A DNA stretch of 64,000 nucleotides from Ancylobacter polymorphus (GTDB taxonomy: Bacteria > Pseudomonadota > Alphaproteobacteria > Rhizobiales > Xanthobacteraceae): positions 1 to 64,000 of the forward strand of contig NZ_JAUSUI010000006.1 in the NCBI RefSeq assembly GCF_030813495.1, written 5' to 3'. Positions 52,167 to 61,905 of this stretch are shown here, piece by piece. The translations under genes were made by a program, and so were the position numbers. The notes below the pieces were generated by a model. The model saw only the letters and a list, made by a program, of their open reading frames with translations. It did not search any database and was not told where the DNA came from. Numbering within the stretch: the first letter of the stretch is position 1; each line of letters starts with the position of its first letter.

Positions 52167-53257
52167 CTATTCTTCCTCGAAGATGCGGGTCACATGGCCC
52201 ATCTTGCGGCCGGGGCGGGCCTCCGCCTTGCCGTAGAGGTGCAGATGCGCGCCCGGCTCATCCAAAAGGTCGCGCCAGCTGTCCGCCTCGTCGCCGATGA
52301 GATTGGTCATCTCGACACGGCCGAGCCGCTCCACCGCGCCGAGCGGCCAGCCGGCAATGGCGCGCACATGCTGCTCGAACTGGCTGGTGAGCGCCCCGTT
52401 CAGCGTCCAGTGGCCGGAATTGTGCACGCGCGGGGCTATTTCGTTGACGATGACGCCCTGCGCGCCGTCCTCCACCACGAGGAACATCTCCACCGCGAAC
52501 ACGCCGACATAGCCCAGCGCTTCGCCGATGCGCCGGGCGATCTCGCGGGCGACGGCGTCCACCGCCGGGGTGACGTTGGCCGGCACGGTGGAACGGAACA
52601 GGATGTGATGGCGGTGCTCGTTCTCCGTCACCTCATAGGCCTTGAAGCGGCCATCCTCGGTGCGGGCGGCGACCACCGAAACCTCGCGCTCGAACGGCAC
52701 GAAGCCTTCGAGGATCGAGGGGTGGCGACCCACGGCGGCAAAGGCGGCCGCGGCATCATCACCCTCGCGGATGATGACCTGCCCCTTGCCATCATAACCG
52801 AAGCGGCGGGTCTTCAGCACCGCCGGGCGGCCGATCTCGGCCAGCGCCGCTTCCAGCTCCGCCACGTCATGCACGGCGGCGAAGGGCGCGGTCTCGATGC
52901 CGAGGCGGGAGACGAAGGTCTTTTCCTCCAGCCGGTCCTGGGTAATGCCGAGCGCGCGCGCGCCGGGATGCACCGGCACATGGCGGGCGAGGAATTCGGC
53001 GGTGTAGACCGGCACGTTCTCGAATTCATAGGTGACGACATCGACCGTCTTGGCGAAGCGTTCCAGCGCCGGGAAGTCGTCATAGGCGGCGCGGGTGTGG
53101 GCGCTGGCGACATCAAAGGCCGGGCTGCCCTCTTCCGGCGCGTAGATATGCGCCTTCAGACCGAGCGGGGCGGCGGCGAGGGCGATCATGCGGGCGAGCT
53201 GGCCACCGCCGAGAATGCCGATCGTGTCGCCGGGCGCGAGAATCTTCGGTTCCGTGC

Positions 53258-53261
<4 letters not shown>
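52167..53261 (-). CDS. purK: N5-carboxyaminoimidazole ribonucleotide synthase
   Basis: A 364-residue ATP-grasp enzyme that makes N5-CAIR from AIR, bicarbonate and ATP in purine synthesis. Seen are [76 protein letters not shown] and [17 protein letters not shown]. The ATG at 53261 overlaps the purE stop by 4 nt, so the two enzymes are translationally coupled. The frame from 53303 only shadows the end of purE. Confidence 0.97.
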
Positions 53262-53767
<506 letters not shown>

Positions 53768-54076
53768 TCTGCTTTCCGCCCCTTTCAGGAAAGGCGCGGA
53801 TTATAGGAATCGCGGGCGCGGGAGCAAGGGAAGATGCGGCTCTGCAGCGCATGCCGCCGCCGCCGCACCCCAAAGTGCTGCCATGTGCAAGGGACAGCAT
53901 GCTTAACACCGCCTTTACCATGCCGGGGCAGAGTGCGGGGCGAGAGATTCCCCGGGGATCCGCCTGCCGTGTTCGTGAGTTGAACCCCGCGTGGGCTATG
54001 GTCTGATCGTCGCCGATTCCCGACGGGAGCGGCGCGGCCAGGCGACCCCGATGGGCAACAGGCGGAGAAGATTCCA
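53768..54076. other. Intergenic region between purE and the L,D-transpeptidase gene
   Basis: About 310 nt between divergent genes. It must hold both promoters. I find no convincing -35/-10 pair, operator palindrome or small gene. A short hairpin of low stability at 53956-53975 (GATTCCCCGGGGATC core) is the only visible structure. Confidence 0.5.
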
Positions 54077-56146
54077 ATGTTCGGTCGCGGCGCTACAGAT
54101 ACGGTCGAGAACAGGAGCGCCACGGCACGCGGGACGGCCTCGCGCCGTGTGCTGGCGGCTTCCGCCGGCCTGCTGCTGGCCACGGTGAGCAGCGCGGGAT
54201 TGAGCGTCCAGGCGCAACAGGCCCCCGACAGCATCGTCGCCGTCGACCGTGCCGGTCAGGGAACCGGCGAGGCGCCGGCCGGGGCGACCAGCTCCTCCGA
54301 GGCTTTGGCCCCTGCCGCAGCGGCCGCGAGCCTCGTGCGCCCCGGCGAGCCGGCGGCGCCGCTGCCGTCCATCGCGACGCAGGCGCCGCATTTCGATGCC
54401 GCCGATCCCGCCCGCCCCAGCCCGGCGCGCAGCGCGGCGCTGGCGGCGCCGAGCCCGGCCGAGCCGCTGCCCGAGGCTCCGGTCGATACGGGTCCGGCGG
54501 CCGCGTTGCCGGCCGCGCCCAGTGTCGGCAATGGGGCGCCAAGTGTTGGCGAAGGCACGTCCGGCGGCCCCGCACCGGTCGCCCCGGCCGAGACCGCCGA
54601 ATCGGCGTTCTCCCGCCAGCTCGCCGCGCTGATCACCAATTCGCTGCCGCGCTTCTCCACCCGCCCGGCGGACCGCGAGGCGCTGGCCGCTTTCTACACG
54701 GCCCGTGCCTTCCAGCCCGCGTTCACGCAGGAAGGGGGCGTCTCCCCGCTCGGGCAGGCGGCGCTCGACAGCTTCGCCGCCGCCGCCAGCGAAGGGCTTG
54801 ACCCGACCGACTATGCCCAGCCGCCGCTGCCGGCGACGGCCGATGCCGGCCAACGCGCCGAAGCCGAGATGCGGCTTGCCGCCACCGCGCTGCTCTATGC
54901 CCGGCACGCGCAGAGCGGACGGTTCGACCCGAAGAAGCTCTCCAAGGATGTCGATCCCAATCCGACCGTGCCGGATTCGGCCGATGTGCTGGCCCGTCTC
55001 GCCGGCGCGCCGGATGCGGCGGCGGCGCGCGCCGTGCTGGCGAGCTTCGCCCCGCAATACCCGCAATATCTTCTGCTGAAAGAACAGCTTGCGCGGCTGA
55101 TGGCCCGGGAGCAGGCCGTATCCCACGCGCCGATCCCGCCCGGCCCGTCGGTTCGCCCCGGCGAGAGCGACCCGCGCGTGCCGCTGCTGCGCGCCCGGCT
55201 GGGGGTGGAGCCGCGCGGGGACGGGGAGGTCTATGACATTGCGCTGGTGCGGGCGGTGGAGGATTTCCAGCGTCAGGCCGGCCTTGCCGCCGACGGCATT
55301 GTCGGGCGCGGCACGGTGGCGGCGCTCAACGACACCGGCGGCGACCCGGTGCCGGACATCATCGCCAATATGGAGCGCTGGCGCTGGGTGCCGCATGAGG
55401 TGGCGCCGACCTACGTGATCGTCAACATTCCCGAATTCATGGTGCGCATCATCGTCGATGGCGGCACGGTGCATGAGACGCGGGTGGTGGTCGGCAAGCC
55501 GGAGAGCCCGACGCCGATTCTCGACGAGACGATGCAGTATGTGGTGTTCAACCCCTCCTGGCACGTGCCGCCCAGCATCATGCGCAACGAGATGCTGCCC
55601 AAGCTGCAGGCGGACCCTTACGCGCTGCAGCGCCAGGGAATCGACGTGGTGCGCAATGGCCGGGTGATCGACCCCGGCATGGTGGACTGGCGCCGGGGCA
55701 CGCAGGGCTATTCGTTCCGCCAGGAGCCGGGCGAGCGCAACGCGCTGGGGCGGATGAAGTTCATGTTCCCCAACAAGCACTCGGTCTATCTGCACGACAC
55801 GCCGAGCCGCGCCCTGTTCGCCCGCGACCGCCGTGCCTTCAGCCATGGCTGCGTGCGGGTGCATGAGCCGATGGCCTTCGCCGAGGCGCTGTTTGCGCTC
55901 GGCCTGCCGAAGGAGGGTTGGACTGAGCAGCGTCTGTCGCGTCTGCTTGGTGGCAATGAGCGCTCGCTCACGCTGAAGAACAAATTCCCCATCCACCTCG
56001 TCTATTTCACCAGCTTCGTCGATTCCGCCGGCCAGCTGGTGACGCGCGAGGACCTCTACGGCATCAACGCCGCCACCAAGGCGCAGCTCGGCCTCGACGG
56101 GGCGCGCCGCTTCGCCGAGCAGGGAAAGCCGGCGCTGCGGCGCTGA
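54077..56146 (+). CDS. L,D-transpeptidase, LdtD (YcbB)-like
   Basis: A 689-residue secreted enzyme. The N-terminus has a signal peptide (hydrophobic residues about 25-42), then about 140 residues of Ala/Pro-rich sequence. Next are a YcbB-type scaffold domain (about 180-360), a PG_binding_1 domain (VRAVEDFQRQAGLAADGIVGRGTVAALN), and a YkuD catalytic domain with HDTPSRALF and the active-site SHGCVRV (Cys592). It would form 3-3 DAP-DAP cross-links in peptidoglycan. The next gene encodes a MepK-like endopeptidase, the same order as ycbB-ycbK in E. coli. Confidence 0.92.
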   Translation: MFGRGATDTVENRSATARGTASRRVLAASAGLLLATVSSAGLSVQAQQAPDSIVAVDRAGQGTGEAPAGATSSSEALAPAAAAASLVRPGEPAAPLPSIATQAPHFDAADPARPSPARSAALAAPSPAEPLPEAPVDTGPAAALPAAPSVGNGAPSVGEGTSGGPAPVAPAETAESAFSRQLAALITNSLPRFSTRPADREALAAFYTARAFQPAFTQEGGVSPLGQAALDSFAAAASEGLDPTDYAQPPLPATADAGQRAEAEMRLAATALLYARHAQSGRFDPKKLSKDVDPNPTVPDSADVLARLAGAPDAAAARAVLASFAPQYPQYLLLKEQLARLMAREQAVSHAPIPPGPSVRPGESDPRVPLLRARLGVEPRGDGEVYDIALVRAVEDFQRQAGLAADGIVGRGTVAALNDTGGDPVPDIIANMERWRWVPHEVAPTYVIVNIPEFMVRIIVDGGTVHETRVVVGKPESPTPILDETMQYVVFNPSWHVPPSIMRNEMLPKLQADPYALQRQGIDVVRNGRVIDPGMVDWRRGTQGYSFRQEPGERNALGRMKFMFPNKHSVYLHDTPSRALFARDRRAFSHGCVRVHEPMAFAEALFALGLPKEGWTEQRLSRLLGGNERSLTLKNKFPIHLVYFTSFVDSAGQLVTREDLYGINAATKAQLGLDGARRFAEQGKPALRR

Positions 56147-56340
56147 CGGCAGCCCCGCACCAGCTGCTGTGGCTAGAAGGAGACGGTCGAGCGCAAAGAA
56201 GCGCGGCGGGAGGTAATCGCACGCGAATTTGACGCGCTGGCACTCTTTTGCCACAGTCACTTTTTAGTGCGAGAGACAACAGGCGTGGGGGCTGGGGTCG
56301 TAAGGACCTCTTAACCAAACCCGAGAAGACTGTGTTCACC

Positions 56341-58059
56341 ATGCGCGGTACGGGCGCTTCCGCCCGCACCGTTCCAGGAAACGTTGAGTTCGGGTTCAAG
56401 CCGTTGCGATTTTCCGCCCTCCGCTCGTCCAAGCTGGCCAAGGCCGCTCTTCTCGCGGCGCTTGCCACGCTGTGCGGCGCCGATCTGCTGCAGGATGCGG
56501 TGGCCAATGGCGACACGCGCACGCTCAGCTTCCATCACGTCCATTCCGGCGAGAGCGCCACCATCACCTTCAAGCGCAATGGCCGTTACGACCCGGCGGC
56601 GCTGAAGCAGCTCAACGTGCTGATGCAGGACTGGCGGCGCAAGGAGTCCACCAACATGGACCCGCGCCTGTTCGACATCGTCTGGGAGGTCTATCGCGAG
56701 ACCGGCGCCACCCAGCCGATCCAGGTGATCGGCGGCTACCGCTCCCCGGCGACCAACGCCATGCTGCGTTCGCGCTCGCGCGGCGTCGCCCAGACCAGCC
56801 TGCACATGCAGGGGCGGGCGATGGATTTCTACATTCCCGGCGTGCCGCTGGCGAAGATCCGCGAGGCCGGGCTGCGGCTGCAGCGCGGCGGCGTCGGCTT
56901 CTACCCGACCTCCGGCTCGCCCTTCGTGCATCTCGACACCGGCGGCATCCGCCACTGGCCGCGTATGAGCCGGCCGGAACTCGCCCGCGTCTTCCCCGAT
57001 GGGCGCACGGTGCATGTACCGGCGGATGGCAAGCCGATGCCGGGCTATGCGCAGGCACTGGCGGCGGTGGAAGCGCGCGGCAATGAGCCCGGTGGCGCCG
57101 GCGCCGCCTTCGCCGGCCTCTCCGGCGGCAATGATCCCAAGCGCAAGGGCGCGCCGGCCAAGAACATTTTCGCCGGCCTGTTCGGCAAGGATGGCGACGA
57201 CGAGGAAGAGGCCGGCCCGGCCGCCGCCTCCGCCCCTGCCGAGGAGGCGCCGGCCCAGGTCGCCGCCGCTCCCGCGCCTGCCGCGCCAGCCCAGCTCGCG
57301 CTCGCCGCGCCCGTGCCCACACCGACGCCGCGCCCGTCGCTGCCGGCGGCTGCGGCGCCCATGGCACCGTTTGAAGTCGCCTCGCTGGATTCCGTGCCGC
57401 TGCCGCAGCCCAATCCGTTGCCGCGCGGAGCGGTGGCCGCCGCGCCCGCTCCCCGCCCCGTTCCCGCGCCGGCCGGCGGCAAGGCGGACCTCGCCGCACT
57501 CGCCGCCGCGATTCCCATGCCGGGCACGCCGGAGGCGAGCAATAGCCGGCAGATCGCCAGCGCCATCAGCGGCACGCCGCTCGCTGCCACCCGCCCGAGC
57601 GAGGTCGGTGGCCTGCCGGAAGTGATCGTGCGCGGCACGCCGGGCGAGGGTCCGGCGCTGGCCTATGCCGACGCCGCCGGCAGCGTGTTCACCGCCCCGC
57701 GCCTCCAGCCCGGCCGCGCGCCGGAGCCGGCCCCGGCGACCGCCGCCCGCGCCGCGCCCACACCGGCAACAGCCGCCGCCACCGCCGGGCGCAAGCCGCA
57801 GGCGCATTCGCAAGCGATGATCGCGGAGATCCGCCGCCTGTTCAGCGGCCCCAGCGTCGCGGGCGAGGTGTCCATGCATCTGCCGGAACTGCGCCGCTTC
57901 AGCGCTTTCGTGCTGCCGCCGCGCCGCATCGTCGCCGCGCAGTTCAACCGCGACGGCGTGCAGGGGCTTTCCACCACGCAGTTCTCCGGCGAAGCGGTGG
58001 TCGCCGTGCCGGTGGTGGCGATGATGACCGGCCCGGCCCCGCTCAAGAAGCCGCTCTGA
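56341..58059 (+). CDS. DUF882 murein endopeptidase, MepK (YcbK)-like, with a long C-terminal extension
   Basis: A 572-residue protein with a signal or anchor segment (about 30-50) and a DUF882/M15 peptidase domain (about 58-210). Zinc ligands visible are His155 and Asp162 in SLHMQGRAMDF and His197 in FVHLDTGGIRHW, and GGYRSPATNAMLRSRSRGVA is the family signature. E. coli MepK cuts DAP-DAP cross-links, so this enzyme may remove what the preceding L,D-transpeptidase makes. The remaining 360 residues are mostly Pro/Ala-rich with a short ordered-looking end (HLPELRRFSAFVLPPRRIVAAQF). The ATG at 56341 is chosen. The frame is open from 56248. Confidence 0.87.
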   Translation: MRGTGASARTVPGNVEFGFKPLRFSALRSSKLAKAALLAALATLCGADLLQDAVANGDTRTLSFHHVHSGESATITFKRNGRYDPAALKQLNVLMQDWRRKESTNMDPRLFDIVWEVYRETGATQPIQVIGGYRSPATNAMLRSRSRGVAQTSLHMQGRAMDFYIPGVPLAKIREAGLRLQRGGVGFYPTSGSPFVHLDTGGIRHWPRMSRPELARVFPDGRTVHVPADGKPMPGYAQALAAVEARGNEPGGAGAAFAGLSGGNDPKRKGAPAKNIFAGLFGKDGDDEEEAGPAAASAPAEEAPAQVAAAPAPAAPAQLALAAPVPTPTPRPSLPAAAAPMAPFEVASLDSVPLPQPNPLPRGAVAAAPAPRPVPAPAGGKADLAALAAAIPMPGTPEASNSRQIASAISGTPLAATRPSEVGGLPEVIVRGTPGEGPALAYADAAGSVFTAPRLQPGRAPEPAPATAARAAPTPATAAATAGRKPQAHSQAMIAEIRRLFSGPSVAGEVSMHLPELRRFSAFVLPPRRIVAAQFNRDGVQGLSTTQFSGEAVVAVPVVAMMTGPAPLKKPL

Positions 58060-58067
58060 TCGGGGCG

Positions 58068-58133
58068 CTGGCCCTCCAAACGGAACGGGCGGCCACTGGC
58101 CGCCCGGTCGGTTTGACAAATCCAGAGGGCCAG
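58068..58133. terminator. Three-tier nested inverted repeat between mepK-like and gapR genes
   Basis: Three perfect arm pairs are nested: CTGGCCCTC (58068) with GAGGGCCAG (58125), CAAAC (58077) with GTTTG (58111), and CGGGCGGCC (58086) with GGCCGCCCG (58098) around ACT. It fills almost all the space between two convergent genes, so it is probably a bidirectional terminator. The outer tier is more than a simple terminator needs. Confidence 0.7.
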
Positions 58134-58135
58134 GC

Positions 58136-58420
58136 TCAGCTTTCGCCCAGCATCCCCAGAGCCTGCATATAGAGGTCGACGATCGCCTCGTGCTCGGCGC
58201 GCTGGTCGGCGTCCTGCTTGCGGATCTTGAGGATTTCCCGCAGCGCCTTGGTGTCGAAGCCGGTGCCCTTGGCTTCGGCGAAGACATCCTTGATGTCGTC
58301 GGCAATGGTCTTCTTCTCTTCCTCAAGCCGCTCGATGCGCTCGATGAAGGATTTCAGCTGTTCCTTGGCGAAGCCGGCGGCGGCGTCAGACAAGGGCTGG
58401 TCGTTCGGAATATCGGACAT
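58136..58420 (-). CDS. gapR: Nucleoid-associated protein GapR (DUF2312)
   Basis: A 94-residue helical protein matching DUF2312, the family of Caulobacter Gap[50 protein letters not shown] is interrupted only by conservative changes, and the GFD-x-K-x-L-R/K pattern with the RKQD basic segment is diagnostic. GapR binds overtwisted AT-rich DNA ahead of forks and RNA polymerase and helps replication and cell-cycle order. GGAG lies 6 nt before the ATG. Length is typical. Confidence 0.95.
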   Translation of the reverse strand: MSDIPNDQPLSDAAAGFAKEQLKSFIERIERLEEEKKTIADDIKDVFAEAKGTGFDTKALREILKIRKQDADQRAEHEAIVDLYMQALGMLGES

Positions 58421-58590
58421 GGTATCTCCGGGGCAGCGGGCAGGGCCCGGCGTCTAGACGGCAATTCGGGCGGCGATAGGGAGCGCAAGCCGGGCGGGCC
58501 GTCAAGGCAAGGACGCATCCATGCGTCTTGGCGGGGCCAGCTAGCCCCGCTATCCACCGCGAATCCGGGGAAAAGCTCCTCCTTACCGGC

Positions 58591-58893
58591 TCAGTGCGGG
58601 CCCGGTCCGGGGAAGGCCGCCTTCTGCTCCGGCGTCGCCTCGCTCTGGTGGCGGGCCTTCCACTCCTCATAGGGCATGCCATAGACCGCTTCGCGGCTCT
58701 CGTCCTTGGTCATGGGCACGTCCCGTTCCCTGGCCGCATCGAGCAGCCAGTTGGACAGGCAGTTGCGGCAGAAGCCGGCCAGATTCATCAGCGCGATGTT
58801 CTGCACATCGGTGCGCGCCTGCAGATGGGCCACCAGGCGGCGGAAGGCCGCGGCTTCCAGTTCGGTGCGGGTCGTGGCGTCGAGGTCGGTCAT
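58591..58893 (-). CDS. DUF1244 protein
   Basis: A 100-residue protein of the DUF1244 family. The central FRRLVAHLQARTDVQNIALMNLAGFCRNCLSNW includes a Cys pair in CRNC, and MPYEEWKARHQSEATPEQ near the end is typical. It is a small soluble protein of unknown function found mainly in Alphaproteobacteria and Gammaproteobacteria. It is immediately downstream (27 nt) of the N-formylglutamate amidohydrolase gene on the same strand, so the two may share a transcript. Confidence 0.88.
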   Translation of the reverse strand: MTDLDATTRTELEAAAFRRLVAHLQARTDVQNIALMNLAGFCRNCLSNWLLDAARERDVPMTKDESREAVYGMPYEEWKARHQSEATPEQKAAFPGPGPH

Positions 58894-58920
58894 GGAAGTC
58901 TCCCGGGAGATGTCGTCCCG

Positions 58921-59769
58921 TCAGATGGGGGGCACGGGGCCGGTGCGCGAGCCATAGCTGCGCACTTCGTGCAATTCCGGCCGGGCGAGAATGGCGGGGA
59001 GCAGCCCGGCCAGCCGGTCGGCCCAGGCGCGCTGGCCTTCAACCTCGGCGATCAGGTCCTGCCGGATTTCCAGCAGCGTGTTGGCGAGGCCGCGCAGCGT
59101 GGCGTGGCGGAACAGGCAATCGCCGCGCAAGGCGCCATCATAGGGCTCGTTGTCGCCGACGATAAGATCACCGGGGGCTTCCAGCGCGTCGATGAGCTCG
59201 CGGGTGAAGCGGGGATCGCTGTCCCACAGCACGGCGGCGTGCCAGGGGCGGGCTACGCCGCGCCAGACCGGGGTGAAGCTGTGAATCGACAGCAGCACCG
59301 GCACGATGCCCGCCGCCAGCGCCGCCTCGATCTCGGCGGTGATGGCGTCGTGATAGGGGCGGTGGAACAGCGCCAGCCGGCGCTCGATCTCCGCAGCATC
59401 GGCATGGCGGTTGCCCGGAACCACCGCACCGTCGGACAGCCGCATGACCAGCGTGGGATCGTCCTCACCGCGATTGGGGTCGATGAGAAGGCGCGAAAAG
59501 CGCGAGAGAATGGCGGGGCAACCGAGGCGATGCGCCAGCATGCGGGTGACGCCGGCCGCGCCGATGTCGTAGCCGATGTGGCGCTGCAGTTCCGCCTTGG
59601 GCAGGCCGAGCGAGCCATAGGCCGGCGGCAGGGCGTTGGAGGCGTGGTCGCACAGCAGGATAAGCCCGGCTTCCAGCGTTCCCGGAAGGCGCTCAAAGGC
59701 GGGGAAGCGGTCCAAAGCGGCGGAAGCGCTGGCGGGCGCGGCGGAATCGTCCGTGGAGAGGCGGCGCAT
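58921..59769 (-). CDS. N-formylglutamate amidohydrolase family protein
   Basis: A 282-residue protein of the N-formylglutamate amidohydrolase family (PF05013), related in fold to carboxypeptidases. Motifs seen are LILLCDHASNALPP near residue 35, RFSRLLIDPNRGEDDPTL, the His in FHRPYHDAI, LLSIHSFTPVW and LIVGDNEPYDG. The family includes HutG in histidine degradation and amidases of other N-acyl amino acids. No hut genes are nearby, so a histidine role is not supported. The start at 59769 is chosen because the longer frame from 59901 adds a Ser/Arg-rich stretch. Confidence 0.87.
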   Translation of the reverse strand: MRRLSTDDSAAPASASAALDRFPAFERLPGTLEAGLILLCDHASNALPPAYGSLGLPKAELQRHIGYDIGAAGVTRMLAHRLGCPAILSRFSRLLIDPNRGEDDPTLVMRLSDGAVVPGNRHADAAEIERRLALFHRPYHDAITAEIEAALAAGIVPVLLSIHSFTPVWRGVARPWHAAVLWDSDPRFTRELIDALEAPGDLIVGDNEPYDGALRGDCLFRHATLRGLANTLLEIRQDLIAEVEGQRAWADRLAGLLPAILARPELHEVRSYGSRTGPVPPI

Positions 59770-59942
59770 AATTGCCCGTGTGCTGCGGGGAAGTGTGCAG
59801 GAGGATATCGACGTGAGGCGTGGCGTGCCATAGGAATACGCCCGTTTCGCGTCGCGCGGCCGGGGATTCGCGCCCGTGCGCAATAAGCAATGGCCGGGCA
59901 ACAGACCGGCAGGAAGGCCTCCTTTGGGGCGGGGTGGGTGTG

Positions 59943-61235
59943 ATGACGGACGTTTCGGCGCGTGATTTTCTCGATCGCCTGTTCACCGCTGCGGTTGCGG
60001 CCGCGCATCCTTCCACCTGTCTGCCGCCGGCGCTGCCGCCGCCCCCCGCCCATGGCCGCCTGATCCTGCTCGCCGCCGGCAAGGCCGCCGGCTCGATGCT
60101 GGAAGTCGCCGAGCGGCATTATCTCGACGAGATGGGCGTCGACCCCTCGCGTCTCCTTGGGATCGGCGTCGCCCGCCACGGCTATGGCCGCCCCACCCGC
60201 CAGCTGGAAATGGTCGAGGCCGGCCATCCCGTGCCGGACGCGGCGGGCCTCGCCGGCGCGCAGAAAGCCATCGACCTCGCCGCCTCCGCTACCGCCGACG
60301 ATCTCGTGCTCGTGCTGCTTTCCGGCGGGGCTTCGGCCAACTGGATCGCCCCGGCTTTCGGCGTCGAACTGGACGACAAGCGCGCGCTGACGCGGGCGCT
60401 GCTGCGCTCCGGCGCCAACATCACCGAAATCAACACGGTGCGGAAGCATCTCTCGCGCATCAAGGGCGGGCGCCTCGCGGCGCTGGCTCAGCCGGCGCGG
60501 GTGGTGACCCTCTCGGTCTCCGACGTGCCGGGCGACGACCCGGCGGTCATCGGCTCCGGCCCGACCGTGCCGGACCCGACCACGCTGGCGGAAGCGCGCG
60601 ATGTGCTCGCCCGCTACCGCATCGACCCGCCGCCCTCCGTGGCGGTGGCGCTGCGCGATCCCGCCAATGAATCGCCGAAGCCCGGCGACGCGGCCTTCGC
60701 CGGTTCCGAGTATGTCCTCATCTCCCGCCCGGCCGATTCCTTCGTCGCGGCGGAGAAGATCGCCCGCAAGGCTGGCATCGAGCCGGTGCTCCTCGGCGAC
60801 AATCTGGAAGGCGAGGCGCGCGACGTGGCCGCCGCGCAGGCCGCCAAGGCGAAGGAGCTGAAGGCGGCCGGCCGCAAGGCGGTGCTGCTCTCCGGCGGCG
60901 AACTCACCGTCACCATGCGCGGCCAGGGCCGGGGCGGCCCGAACCAGGAATATGCGCTGGCGCTCGCCGTGGCGCTCGACGGCGCGACGGGGATCTACGC
61001 TGTTGCCGGCGACACGGACGGCACCGATGGCGGCGGCGGCGACGCCTCCGACCCGGCCGGCGCCTATGTGATGCCGGACACGCTGGCGCGGGCGAAGGCG
61101 CAGGGTCTCGATCCTGCCGCCTTTCTCGCCAATAACGATTCCACCAGCTTCTTCGAGGCCCTCGGGGATCTGCTCACGCCGGGGCCGACCTGCACGAACG
61201 TCAATGATTTCCGAGCCGTTCTCGTCGACGAGTGA
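59943..61235 (+). CDS. Glycerate kinase, TtuD/GckA (MOFRL) family
   Basis: A 430-residue kinase of the MOFRL/DUF4147 class, which phosphorylates D-glycerate at position 2 in glyoxylate and tartrate metabolism. Seen are the N-terminal LLAAGKAAGSMLEVAERHY, LLSGGASANWIAPAFGVELDDK, VRKHLSRIKGGRLA, VSDVPGDDPAVIGSGPTVPDP, and the MOFRL C-terminal part GGELTVTMRGQGRGGPNQEYALAL with AGDTDGTDGG. The gene is divergent from the amidohydrolase, with 173 nt between starts, and overlaps the next gene by 32 nt. Confidence 0.93.
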   Translation: MTDVSARDFLDRLFTAAVAAAHPSTCLPPALPPPPAHGRLILLAAGKAAGSMLEVAERHYLDEMGVDPSRLLGIGVARHGYGRPTRQLEMVEAGHPVPDAAGLAGAQKAIDLAASATADDLVLVLLSGGASANWIAPAFGVELDDKRALTRALLRSGANITEINTVRKHLSRIKGGRLAALAQPARVVTLSVSDVPGDDPAVIGSGPTVPDPTTLAEARDVLARYRIDPPPSVAVALRDPANESPKPGDAAFAGSEYVLISRPADSFVAAEKIARKAGIEPVLLGDNLEGEARDVAAAQAAKAKELKAAGRKAVLLSGGELTVTMRGQGRGGPNQEYALALAVALDGATGIYAVAGDTDGTDGGGGDASDPAGAYVMPDTLARAKAQGLDPAAFLANNDSTSFFEALGDLLTPGPTCTNVNDFRAVLVDE

Positions 61236-61773
61236 CCCTGTTGCCGCTGCCGCCGCCCTCCCTCGGGGCGGCCGGCTGCGGGTGCCGCGTGGTGCGCTGA
61301 CGCGGGCACTGGGGGCGGCCGTGCTCGCCGTGCCGCTTCTCGCCGGGCTGATGCCGGTGCCGGCGGCGGCGGATTTCCGCCTGTGCAACCGTTCCAGCAG
61401 CCGCGTCGGCATCGCGCTCGGCTATAAGGACGGCAATAACTGGGCGACCGAGGGCTGGTGGAATATCGGCGCCAATAGCTGCGAGACGCTGCTGCGCGGC
61501 GATCTGGTGGCGCGCTTCTACTATGTCTACGCTATCGACTACGATCTCGGCGGGGAATGGTCCGGCAAGGCCTTCATGTGTACCCGCGAGAAGGAATTCA
61601 CCATTCGCGGCATTCAGGACTGCCTGGCGCGCGGCTTCGACCGCACCGGTTTCTTCGAAGTGGACACCCACGAGCAGAAGAGCTGGACGGTGCAACTGAC
61701 CGAGCGCAAGCCCGCCGCGGCGGAGGCCGGCTCCGGCCTGCCGCCGCCGCCGATGCCGCAGGCGCGGCCCTGA
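61204..61773 (+). CDS. DUF1036 secreted protein
   Basis: A protein of up to 189 residues with a signal peptide (basic stretch, then hydrophobic residues about 35-53, cleavage after PAAA) and one DUF1036 domain. DFRLCNRSSSRVGIALGYKD, GWWNIGANSCETLLRG and YYVYAIDYD, with four conserved-type Cys residues, mark it. The C-terminus is a short Pro-rich tail. Function of the family is not known. The first ATG lies inside the glycerate kinase gene. A later start would still leave the signal peptide. Confidence 0.85.
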   Translation: MISEPFSSTSDPVAAAAALPRGGRLRVPRGALTRALGAAVLAVPLLAGLMPVPAAADFRLCNRSSSRVGIALGYKDGNNWATEGWWNIGANSCETLLRGDLVARFYYVYAIDYDLGGEWSGKAFMCTREKEFTIRGIQDCLARGFDRTGFFEVDTHEQKSWTVQLTERKPAAAEAGSGLPPPPMPQARP

Positions 61774-61830
61774 GCGCGTCGCCCGGCGCATTCGCTCGTT
61801 GCCTGCGCCTCCCTTTGATCCGTCCTGACG

Positions 61831-61862
61831 ACAACACCCCGGAGCGGGCTCCGGGGTGTTGT
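61831..61862. terminator. Bidirectional terminator between DUF1036 and degP genes
   Basis: ACAACACCCCGGAGC and GCTCCGGGGTGTTGT form a perfect 15-bp stem around GG in the gap between two convergent genes. There is only a short T content after the stem. Confidence 0.8.
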
Positions 61863-61905
61863 GTCTGTCGGATGGAGAGGGGTGATGCGGCCTTGGCCGC
61901 GCGCG

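Noticed and set aside
56229-56260. TTGACG promoter before the mepK-like gene
   Set aside because: A -35-like hexamer is present but no matching -10 follows, and read-through from the L,D-transpeptidase gene is possible.
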